In this document: one piece after another, positions 6,659 through 13,004 of the stretch | Numbering within the stretch: position 1 is the first letter of the stretch | Layout of the letters: each line of letters begins with the position of its first letter | Assembly (NCBI GenBank): GCA_944385305.1 | Contig: CALWWS010000033.1 | Coordinates: 1-14,576, forward strand | Source of the DNA: an uncultured Oscillospiraceae bacterium | GTDB taxonomy: Bacteria; Bacillota; Clostridia; Oscillospirales; Oscillospiraceae | Reading direction: 5' to 3' | Length of the DNA stretch: 14,576 nucleotides | Made by a program: the position numbers and the translations under genes | The notes under the pieces: model-generated | What the model was told of the DNA's origin: nothing | The model's database searches: none | The model's input: only the letters and a program-made list of their open reading frames with translations

Positions 6659-8131
6659 GTGATTGATCTGACCATCGACCGCGCCGCGCTGGCGCGCAAC
6701 ATCGAAAAAGCCCGGCAGGCCGGGGTAATCATCCCCACCTTCCAGCAGATGAAGCACCCGGAGACTATCCCCGCAAAGGTGCAGGAGCGCCTGCGGGATG
6801 TGGGCCTGTGGGACGTCAACCCCCTCAACCTGTTCCGGGTGACCTGGAAAAACGAGGCGGTGGAGTCGGGCGGGCTGTACCGCCAGGTGCCCAACTACAT
6901 TGAGCTGCCCCCCGCCCTCACCGGCGTGCCTGCCCGCATTGTGTGTCTGGTGGGTAAGTGGTTCCCCACCGGCTGCCACAAGGTGGGAGCCTCCTTCGGC
7001 TGCCTGGTGCCCCGGCTGGTCACCGGCCAGTTTGACGCCACCTACCACCGGGCAGTCTGGCCCTCCACGGGCAACTACTGCCGGGGCGGCGCCTTCAACT
7101 CCAAGCTGCTGGGAGTGCGCTCGGTGGCCATTCTCCCCGCGGGCATGAGCAAGGAGCGGTTTGAATGGCTCAGCCAGATCGCCGGGGAAGTCATTGCCAC
7201 CCCGGGCTGTGAGTCCAACGTGAAGGAGATCTTCGACAAGACCTGGGAGCTGCGTCAGGAGCCCGACTGCATGATCTTCAACCAGTTTGAGGAGATGGGC
7301 AACCACCTGTGGCACTATCAGGTCACCGGCAGCGCCATTGAGGAGGTCTTTACCGCCATGGCCCGCCCGGGCGACCGGCTGGCGGGGGCCTGCTTTACCT
7401 CGGGCAGCGCGGGCACCATCGGCTGCGGGGACTACCTCAAGGAGGTCTACCCCGGCATGAAGCTGGCTGTGGGTGAGGCCCTCCAGTGCCCCACCATCCT
7501 GAATAACGGCTTTGGCGACCACCGCATTGAGGGCATCGGGGACAAGCACATCCCCTGGATTCACAATGTGAAGAACACCGACATGGTCATTGACATCGAC
7601 GACGAGGACTCCCAGCGCCTGCTGCGGCTGTTCAACGACCCGGCGGGCCGGGCCTATCTGCGCCAGGCCGGCGTGGACGAAGCCACCCTGGACAACCTCT
7701 CCCTGCTGGGCATCTCGGGCATTGCCAACGTGCTGTGCTGCGTGAAGATGGCCAAGTACTACGAGCTCACCGGCCGGGACGTGGTGGCCACCGTGCTCAC
7801 CGACTCGGCGGACATGTACCGCTCCCGCATCCAGGAGCTGGCCGACCAGTACGGCCCCTACGACGAGAAGGCGGCGGCGGTGGATCACGCCCTGCACATG
7901 CTGGGCCTGCGCACCGACGCCATGGCGGAGCTGAACTACTACGACCGCAAGCGCATCCACAACCTGAAGTACTACACCTGGGTGGAGCAGCAGGGCCGCT
8001 CCATGGAGGATCTCAACGACCTGTGGTACGACGAGGACAAGACCTGGCGTGGGGTGCATGCCCAGGCGGACGCCCTGGACGATCTCATCAACCAGTTCAA
8101 CGACGAGACGGGGGTGCTCAAGGCCCTATGA
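6659..8131 (+). CDS. PLP-dependent fold-type-II enzyme of unassigned function (490 aa)
   Basis: Likely a pyridoxal-phosphate lyase or synthase of the tryptophan-synthase-beta/cysteine-synthase fold. Lys108 in HKVGA is the probable Schiff-base lysine. STGNY (136-140) is the asparagine loop that contacts the cofactor ring, and SGSAGTIG (248-255) is the glycine-rich phosphate loop. The GTG start at 6659 has AAAGGAGG eight bases upstream. At 490 residues it is longer than cysteine synthase (about 310) or diaminopropionate ammonia-lyase (about 400). The extra length includes an N-terminal segment before the fold and a C-terminal tail rich in aromatic and charged residues (NYYDRKRIHNLKYYTW). I recall close relatives in Clostridia annotated only as 'pyridoxal-phosphate dependent enzyme'. 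It begins the operon divergent from xdhABC and overlaps the next gene by four bases, which suggests it processes a product related to the hydroxylase pathway. The substrate is unknown; diaminopropionate or a related amino acid is only a guess. Confidence 0.85.
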   Translation: MIDLTIDRAALARNIEKARQAGVIIPTFQQMKHPETIPAKVQERLRDVGLWDVNPLNLFRVTWKNEAVESGGLYRQVPNYIELPPALTGVPARIVCLVGKWFPTGCHKVGASFGCLVPRLVTGQFDATYHRAVWPSTGNYCRGGAFNSKLLGVRSVAILPAGMSKERFEWLSQIAGEVIATPGCESNVKEIFDKTWELRQEPDCMIFNQFEEMGNHLWHYQVTGSAIEEVFTAMARPGDRLAGACFTSGSAGTIGCGDYLKEVYPGMKLAVGEALQCPTILNNGFGDHRIEGIGDKHIPWIHNVKNTDMVIDIDDEDSQRLLRLFNDPAGRAYLRQAGVDEATLDNLSLLGISGIANVLCCVKMAKYYELTGRDVVATVLTDSADMYRSRIQELADQYGPYDEKAAAVDHALHMLGLRTDAMAELNYYDRKRIHNLKYYTWVEQQGRSMEDLNDLWYDEDKTWRGVHAQADALDDLINQFNDETGVLKAL

Positions 8132-9372
8132 TGAGACAGGTTGTGTGCGCCAGGTGTGTGAAGTGCGGCCGGGAGTACGAGGCCGTGCCCACCGTCACCA
8201 CCTGCGCCTGCGGCGGCATTCTGGACATTGTGTACGACTACGACTACATCCGCTCGGTGTGCTCCCCCGCCCAGCTGGATGAGAGCCGGGAGCTGTCCAT
8301 GTGGCGCTACCGCCCCTTCCTGCCGGTGGAGGACGCCTCCGCCCCGCCCCCTCTGCGGGTGGGCTGGTCCCCCCTCTACCGGGCGGACCGTCTGGCCGGG
8401 GAGCTGGGTCTGAAAACCCTGTGGATTAAGGACGACGGGCAAAACCCCACCGCCTCCCTGAAGGATCGGGCCTCCGCCATGGCGGTGGTGAAGGCAAAGG
8501 AGGCGGGGGCGGACACCATCGCCTGCTCCTCCACGGGCAACGCCGCCTCCTCCCTGGCGGGCAACGCCGCGGCGGCGGGCTTTTCCACCTACATCTTCGT
8601 CCCCAGCCGCGCTCCCAAGGGCAAGGTGGCCCAGCTGCGCATTTTCGGAGCCACGGTAATCAGCGTGGACGGCTCCTATGAGGACACCTTCGAGCTGAGC
8701 CGGGCCGCCATTGACCGCTGGGGCTGGTACAACCGCAACGCGGCCATCAACCCCTTCCTCTCCGAGGGGAAGAAGACGGTCTCCCTGGAGATCGCCCAGC
8801 AGCTGAACTGGCAGGTGCCCGACTATGTGGCCGTCTCCGTGGGGGACGGGTGCACCATCGCCGGTGTGTGGAAGGGCTTTTGCGACCTCCACGCCGCCGG
8901 GTTTATCTCCCGCCTACCCCGGCTCATCGCCGTGCAGGCCGAGGGCTGCTGCCCCCTGAACCGGGCCATCCAGACCGGGGAGCCCTGGCAGCCCATGGAG
9001 GAGAACACCCTGGCCGATTCCATCGCCGTGGGGGTGCCCCGCAACCCGGACAAGGCCCTCAGCGCCATCCGGCAGTCAAACGGCGTGGCAGTGAACGTGT
9101 CCGACGAGGAGATCCTGGCAGCCATGCGCCTGCTGGGCCGCACCCAGGGGGTGTTCGGGGAGCCGGCGGGGGTCACCGGCACCGCCGGGGTGAAGAAGGC
9201 CGTGGAGCTGGGCCTCATTGACAAGAACGCCAGCGTGGTGTCCCTGGTCACGGGCAACGGCCTGAAGGACGTGGCCAGCGGCATCAAGGCCGCCGGGGAG
9301 CCCATGCTGGTCAAGCCCTACATGGACGCCCTGCTGGACGCTTTCGCCCAAAACGGAATCTGCCCCGGATGA
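8128..9372 (+). CDS. Threonine synthase-like PLP enzyme
   Basis: Resembles threonine synthase, which converts O-phosphohomoserine to threonine. The 414-residue protein opens with a zinc-ribbon-like segment typical of this subgroup (Cys10/Cys13 and Cys26/Cys28), then shows PLP Lys112 in SLKDRAS, the STGN loop at 135-138 and the phosphate loop GDGCTIAG at 239-246. Length fits the short class of threonine synthases. The first ATG (8128) overlaps the upstream stop as ATGA; a second ATG follows at 8131, so the start is uncertain by one codon. It lies between another PLP enzyme and mocA, with no homoserine or threonine biosynthesis gene in the window. It may therefore be a paralogue recruited to a catabolic elimination or replacement reaction rather than the housekeeping enzyme. 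Family assignment is firm; biosynthetic function is not. Confidence 0.85.
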   Translation: MMRQVVCARCVKCGREYEAVPTVTTCACGGILDIVYDYDYIRSVCSPAQLDESRELSMWRYRPFLPVEDASAPPPLRVGWSPLYRADRLAGELGLKTLWIKDDGQNPTASLKDRASAMAVVKAKEAGADTIACSSTGNAASSLAGNAAAAGFSTYIFVPSRAPKGKVAQLRIFGATVISVDGSYEDTFELSRAAIDRWGWYNRNAAINPFLSEGKKTVSLEIAQQLNWQVPDYVAVSVGDGCTIAGVWKGFCDLHAAGFISRLPRLIAVQAEGCCPLNRAIQTGEPWQPMEENTLADSIAVGVPRNPDKALSAIRQSNGVAVNVSDEEILAAMRLLGRTQGVFGEPAGVTGTAGVKKAVELGLIDKNASVVSLVTGNGLKDVASGIKAAGEPMLVKPYMDALLDAFAQNGICPG

Positions 9373-9935
9373 GGCTGGGGGCGGTGCTGCTGGCCTCCGG
9401 CCGGGGGCGGCGCTTCGGGGGCAACAAGCTCCTCGCCCCGGTGGAGGGAGTGCCCCTCTGCCGCCGGGCCATGGCCGCCCTGTCCGGGGCGGGGCTGGAT
9501 CGGCTGGCGGTGTGCTCCCCCTACCCGGAGGTGCTGGCCGCCGGGGAGGCGTTCGGCTTTCTCCCCCTGTACAACGCCGGCGCGGCGGAAGGGATCTCCG
9601 CCTCCGTCCGCCTGGGCCTGGCCCGGATGGAGGATATGGACGGGGTGCTCTTCTCCGTGTGTGACCAGCCTTTTCTGACCACTCAAAGTATTATCAATCT
9701 TATAAATTCCTTTCAGGAATCAAAATCCGCTATCTGTGCCCTGTCCTGGCAGGGCCGGCGGGGCAACCCGGTGATCTTCCCGGCGGAGTTTTTCCCTGCC
9801 CTTTCCGCCCTCACCGGGGACACCGGGGGCGGCGCGGTCATCCGCGCCCACCCGGAGCGGCTGGTGCTGGTGGAGGCCGCCTCGGCCCGGGAGCTGTTGG
9901 ACGTGGACACACCCGCCGACCTCTTCCCGGAATAG
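9369..9935 (+). CDS. mocA: Molybdenum cofactor cytidylyltransferase (MocA family)
   Basis: Transfers CMP from CTP to molybdopterin, giving the cytosine-dinucleotide cofactor used by XdhA-type hydroxylases in bacteria. The 188-residue protein has the nucleotidyltransferase signature LASGRGRRFGGNKLL (8-22), EGISAS (74-79), the metal-site motif CDQP (98-101, usually GDQP in the family), RRGNPVIF (130-137), GDTGGG (150-155) and DVDTPADL near the C-terminus. Start ATG overlaps the preceding stop by four bases (ATGA), so translation is coupled to the PLP enzymes. A short AT-rich stretch around 9678-9730 has codons unlike the rest of the gene but keeps the frame and family pattern. A general MobA-like GTP-using enzyme is less likely given the xdh context. 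A hairpin terminator follows. Confidence 0.88.
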   Translation: MRLGAVLLASGRGRRFGGNKLLAPVEGVPLCRRAMAALSGAGLDRLAVCSPYPEVLAAGEAFGFLPLYNAGAAEGISASVRLGLARMEDMDGVLFSVCDQPFLTTQSIINLINSFQESKSAICALSWQGRRGNPVIFPAEFFPALSALTGDTGGGAVIRAHPERLVLVEAASARELLDVDTPADLFPE

Positions 9936-9968
9936 GGGCCACCGGCAGCCGTCCCAACTCTCCCTGTT

Positions 9969-10011
9969 AAAAGCGCGCGGACGCCCCTTTTCGGGGGCGC
10001 CCGCGCGTTTT
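9969..10011. terminator. Bidirectional terminator between mocA and the anti-sigma gene
   Basis: The stem is CGCGCGG (9974-9980) with CCGCGCG (10001-10007), continued after one A-C mismatch by CGCCCC (9982-9987) with GGGGCG (9994-9999), around a TTTTCG loop. It is flanked by AAAA on the left and TTTT on the right, so it can work in both directions. The mocA stop lies 34 bases to the left, and the anti-sigma stop lies 7 bases to the right. Confidence 0.85.
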
Positions 10012-10017
10012 CATCTT

Positions 10018-11394
10018 TTATTCCACAGGAATTTTCGTATCCATAAAGGTGAAATACTCCACATCCTCCAGCTCCACCGGCTCCTCAAAGGCCCAGCGGT
10101 AGAGGTTGTGGCGCACCCCCTCCTCGTCCTCCCAGGCGCTGCCATTGACAAAGCGGCTGGCCACCGTGCTCCCGTCCCGGTTGTGGGCCACCACCGACTC
10201 CTGGGAAAAGGCCCCGCCCCCGGTCATCTCCAGCACCGCGCTGATGGGGGACACCTGGACGGATTCCACCTGGACGCCGGGTCCAGCCTCTCCCGTCCAG
10301 GGCATCAGGGTGGGCCGGGTGGTCTCAAAGGCCACGGGAATCACCCACTCCCCCCGGATATCCTCGCCGGGCGTCTGGTACGAGCCGTAGAGCTCCAGGG
10401 CGTCGTACTCCCCCAGGGTCTCCGGGGTCACCCGGGGCAGGACGATCTCCATGCCCCCCTCGATCGCCAGGACAAACTGGGGCGTATATCCCAGATACTC
10501 CCCGTCCTTGAGGCCCTGGACATAGAGCACACTGTCTCCGCCGCTGCCCACCGTGAGGGAGGGGTCATACTGGATGGAGATATGGAGATACCCGTCCTGG
10601 GCAAACCCGACGGCGGACACCTGGAAGAGCTGCGTCCCCTCCACAGCCCGGGCATTTTGATCGGGCCGGAGCACCACCGGATCGGCCAGCTCCAGCGCCC
10701 CGTCCTCCTCCGGCGCCCCCTGGAGATCCCCCGGCCGCCAGAGGATATCCCCCTGCTCCGCCCTCCGGCAGGCCAGCAGGGTATCCGTAATTCCCTCCAG
10801 AGAGATTGTTCCGTCCAGGGTGTACCGGTTAGTGGCCAGCCAGGTCATCTCCACCTCCATGGCCTGGGCGGTGTCAATGTCCATCCCCGCCAGCTCCAGC
10901 AGGGCGGTCTTTTCCTGGGGATCGTAGGAGAGCAGCCGGCTGTGGAAGCTGTATGAGGTCACGCTCTCCCCCGGAAGGGGCTCCTGGGAGGATTCTGCCC
11001 GGAGGAGCAGATTAGTCTGCAGGTTGTCGCTGAGCCTGTCCCCCTCCAGATCCCGCAGGGAGAGGTAAATTCTGGCGTACTCCCCGTCGGAGACGGCCTG
11101 CAGCGCGGCGAGCTCCAGCCCCTGATCCACCGCCGTGTCCCCGGCCACCGTCTGGGCATAGGGCGCGAATTCTCCCAGCTGCTCCCGCAGCGTTTCCCAC
11201 ACAGCGGGGCCGGCCGCCAGGGCGGTGACTGCCAGGGCGGCGCACACCGCCGCCGCCGTCACCACCCGCCTGCCCAGCCGCCGCCGGCGCTGCCGGGGCG
11301 CGGTCTGCCCGTCCACCATGGCATACAGCCGCTCCAGAGCGGCGGCGTCCGGCTTAATCTGTTCCATCTGATCCCGGTATTCACGATTGCGCAT
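10018..11394 (-). CDS. Probable anti-sigma factor, single-pass membrane protein
   Basis: Presumed membrane-bound partner holding the neighbouring ECF sigma factor inactive until a cell-surface signal appears. The 458-residue protein has a short cytoplasmic N-terminus (about 42 residues ending in the basic cluster RQRRRRLGRR), one hydrophobic membrane segment at about 43-63, and an extracytoplasmic region of about 390 residues rich in acidic and hydroxyl residues. I see no zinc-binding HxxxCxxC anti-sigma motif, so it is not the classical ZAS type; clostridial relatives often carry a DUF4179-like membrane-adjacent domain, which is my best family guess. The ATG at 11394 has AGGAGG (11401-11406) six bases upstream inside the sigma gene and overlaps it by 14 bases. 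The role is inferred from gene order and topology. A signal-sensing lipoprotein-like function is an alternative. Confidence 0.65.
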   Translation of the reverse strand: MRNREYRDQMEQIKPDAAALERLYAMVDGQTAPRQRRRRLGRRVVTAAAVCAALAVTALAAGPAVWETLREQLGEFAPYAQTVAGDTAVDQGLELAALQAVSDGEYARIYLSLRDLEGDRLSDNLQTNLLLRAESSQEPLPGESVTSYSFHSRLLSYDPQEKTALLELAGMDIDTAQAMEVEMTWLATNRYTLDGTISLEGITDTLLACRRAEQGDILWRPGDLQGAPEEDGALELADPVVLRPDQNARAVEGTQLFQVSAVGFAQDGYLHISIQYDPSLTVGSGGDSVLYVQGLKDGEYLGYTPQFVLAIEGGMEIVLPRVTPETLGEYDALELYGSYQTPGEDIRGEWVIPVAFETTRPTLMPWTGEAGPGVQVESVQVSPISAVLEMTGGGAFSQESVVAHNRDGSTVASRFVNGSAWEDEEGVRHNLYRWAFEEPVELEDVEYFTFMDTKIPVE

Positions 11395-11881
11395 AGCCGT
11401 CCTCCTCCCATTGCTCCTCCAGCTGCTCCCGCAGCTGGACTCTGGCCCGGAACAGCCGGGACTTTACCGTACCCTGGCTCTTCCCCATAATTTCCGCGAT
11501 TTCCGCCACGGAGAGCTGCTCGTAGTAGTACAGGTGGATGGGGATGCGGTACTTGGCGGGCAGGCTGATCACCGCCTGCAAAACCGTCTCATCCTCCCGC
11601 TCACCCTCCGGCGCGGGGGTATTTTCCTCCAGCGGCCCCTCCCGCCTGCGCCAGGGCGCCCGGAAAAAATCGCAGGCGCAGTTGGCCGTTACCCGCAGCA
11701 GCCAGGCCTTGGCGTGCTCCGGCCCGGTCAGGTTGGGCCGCGCCCGGAGCAGGCGGAGAAACACCTCCTGCATGATGTCCTCTGCGTCCGCCCGGCTGCC
11801 GGTACGGGCGTAGGCCAGCCGGTACACCGCCGGGGCATAGAGCCGGGCCAGCCGGCCGGGGTCGCTCCATTGCTCCTCCAT
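11381..11881 (-). CDS. ECF-type RNA polymerase sigma factor
   Basis: A 166-residue alternative sigma factor with only regions 2 and 4. Region 2 spans about residues 12-77 and includes AEDIMQEVFLRLL, the core-binding helix. Region 4 spans about 98-150, with SLPAKYRIPIHLYYYEQLS and a helix-turn-helix (VAEIAEIMGKSQGTVKSRL) that reads the -35 element. The ATG at 11881 has AGGAGG about ten bases upstream. The gene overlaps the following anti-sigma gene by 14 bases, and a candidate autoregulated promoter lies directly upstream. The regulon cannot be deduced here; the divergent xdh/PLP region contains no copy of the candidate ECF promoter that I can see. Confidence 0.92.
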   Translation of the reverse strand: MEEQWSDPGRLARLYAPAVYRLAYARTGSRADAEDIMQEVFLRLLRARPNLTGPEHAKAWLLRVTANCACDFFRAPWRRREGPLEENTPAPEGEREDETVLQAVISLPAKYRIPIHLYYYEQLSVAEIAEIMGKSQGTVKSRLFRARVQLREQLEEQWEEDGYAQS

Positions 11882-11905
11882 TGCCGCTCCCTCCTTTCTG
11901 CCTTA

Positions 11906-11932
11906 TATACGCATACCTCCCCCTTTTGGTTG
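11906..11932 (-). promoter_or_regulatory. Candidate ECF-type autoregulatory promoter of the sigma/anti-sigma operon
   Basis: Read on the minus strand, CAACC (11932-11928) and CGTATA (11911-11906) are separated by 16 bases, matching the general 'AAC ... CGT' pattern of ECF-sigma promoters. The -10 element lies about 25 bases before the ATG and just ahead of the AGGAGG site, leaving a short leader. Autoregulation is inferred from pattern and position. TATATA within the same stretch could alternatively serve as a sigma-A -10. Confidence 0.45.
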
Positions 11933-11941
11933 CGCGGCAGC

Positions 11942-11970
11942 AAAAAAATACGCCGGGCTTTCGCCCGGCG
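11942..11970 (-). terminator. Terminator of the maturation operon
   Basis: On the minus strand the 8-bp stem CGCCGGGC/GCCCGGCG (11970-11963 with 11958-11951), with a 4-base loop, is followed by a run of seven T (11948-11942). It lies four bases past the thioredoxin-like gene's stop and insulates that operon from the sigma operon downstream. Confidence 0.9.
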
Positions 11971-11973
11971 CTT

Positions 11974-12255
11974 CTAGTCTGTCTCCCCGCGGGCCTCCCC
12001 CGCGGCGGCCTGGAAAACGGCGGCCACGTCCTCCTTTTCCGCGTGGCCCTCGTGGACCTTCACCCCGTCCACGTAATAGCAGGGGACGTAGTAGTAGTCA
12101 AACTGGGCGGCGTAGTCCGCCTCCCGGTCCTCGTCCACCACCCGCAGGGGGATCTCCCGCCACTGGGGGTGCTCCTGGAGCAGCTGCTCCTGAACATCCA
12201 GGGCCAGCCGGCAGTGGGGACAGCCGGGCAGCACAAACAGGGTAATCTCACTCAT
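11974..12255 (-). CDS. Small thioredoxin/glutaredoxin-fold protein with CPHC motif
   Basis: A 93-residue cytoplasmic protein with the thioredoxin-fold pattern: a short beta strand (ITLFVLPG), the redox motif CPHC (Cys12, Cys15), a helix, and a VP pair (57-58) in the position of the fold's cis-proline, followed directly by Cys59 and YYVDG. It could reduce disulfides or carry persulfide or selenide sulfur-family atoms. It overlaps the upstream XdhC-family gene by four bases (ATGA) and is last in the operon, so a role in hydroxylase maturation is a reasonable inference, but the sequence alone shows only the fold and active site. A GAGGTG ribosome site precedes the ATG. A general thiol-redox protein that merely shares the operon remains possible. 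Confidence 0.8.
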   Translation of the reverse strand: MSEITLFVLPGCPHCRLALDVQEQLLQEHPQWREIPLRVVDEDREADYAAQFDYYYVPCYYVDGVKVHEGHAEKEDVAAVFQAAAGEARGETD

Positions 12256-13004
12256 CTGCGCACCTCAAATTCCACCTGAATTTTCCCGCCGCACACCATG
12301 CCCAGCTCCACGGCGGCGTGGGTCAGGTCGTAGTGTTTGCTCTTCTCCTCCGTCCGGCCCGCCCACAGCTCCAGGGCGTGGAGGCGGGCCTGGTACTCCA
12401 CCGCGCCGCCGCCGATGGTGCCCGCGCAGCTGCCGTCTGGGCGCACCAGCATCCAGGTGCCCACTCCCCGGGGGGCGGAGCCGCTCTTCTTCACGATGGT
12501 GCACAGCACCCCTGGCTCCGCCGGCGGAGGCAGTGCCCCGGGGCCCCGCCGGGCCCGCTCCAGCACCAGCTCGGCGGCGATGGATACGGCGATCTCCGCC
12601 GGGGTCTGGCCGCCGCTGGCCAGGCCAATGGGGCTGTGCACCCCGTCCAGGGTTTCCTGGAGAATGCCCGCCTCCCGCAGGGCGGAAAACACCGCCGCCA
12701 CCTTCACCCGGCTGCCGATCATGCCCACATAGGCGTACCTTCGCCCCAGCACGTGCTCCAGGCACTGCCGGTCGTAGGCGTGCCCCCGGGTGAGGATGAC
12801 GAAGTAGTCCGCCTCCCCCTCTCCCAGCCTGTCCAGCGCCTCCAGAAAGGGCATGCACAGCACCTGGTGGGCCATGGGGAAGCGGGAGATGTTGGCAAAC
12901 TCCTCCCGGTCGTCAATTACAATGACCTCAAAGTCCAGCCGGCAGGCGATATAGGCCACCTCCAGGGACACGTGACCCCCGCCGCACAGAATCAGCCGTT
13001 CCAA
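12252..13004 (-). CDS. XdhC-family molybdenum hydroxylase maturation factor (Rossmann domain first)
   Basis: Accessory protein of molybdenum hydroxylases: family members bind the cofactor and help install its terminal sulfur (here perhaps selenium) before insertion into the enzyme. In this 250-residue protein the Rossmann-like domain comes first (GGGHVS at 8-13, IDD at 30-32, TRGHAYD at 72-78, GMIGS at 94-98, TPAEIAVSI at 134-142). The XdhC/CoxI domain follows (SGSAPRGVGTWMLV from about 174, GTIGGGAVE at 195-203, MVCGG with Cys238). This is the reverse of the order in many XdhC proteins, but I recall the same order in other Clostridia. The start is TTG at 13004, supported by AAGGAGG (13013-13019) eight bases upstream and no nearby ATG. 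It overlaps yqeB by 13 bases and the next gene by 4. Confidence 0.88.
   Translation of the reverse strand: MERLILCGGGHVSLEVAYIACRLDFEVIVIDDREEFANISRFPMAHQVLCMPFLEALDRLGEGEADYFVILTRGHAYDRQCLEHVLGRRYAYVGMIGSRVKVAAVFSALREAGILQETLDGVHSPIGLASGGQTPAEIAVSIAAELVLERARRGPGALPPPAEPGVLCTIVKKSGSAPRGVGTWMLVRPDGSCAGTIGGGAVEYQARLHALELWAGRTEEKSKHYDLTHAAVELGMVCGGKIQVEFEVRR

Noticed and set aside
6511..6894. N-terminal extension of xdhA to an ATG at 6894
   Set aside because: It would run antisense through the start of the divergent PLP gene and both promoters. The ATG at 6510 has an ideal ribosome site and matches the E. coli XdhA start.
6641..8059. 472-codon minus-strand frame opposite the PLP enzyme
   Set aside because: It is antisense to a gene with clear PLP motifs and a strong ribosome site; its composition is a codon-bias artefact.
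7735..8127. N-terminal extension of the threonine synthase-like frame
   Set aside because: It overlaps the upstream PLP gene out of frame and is Gly/Arg/His-rich noise; the zinc-ribbon start at 8128 is natural.
9689..9706. TATTAT and TATAAA as an internal promoter within mocA
   Set aside because: No -35-like hexamer at suitable spacing, and no gene downstream on the plus strand needs a promoter there; an AT-rich patch gives such hexamers by chance.
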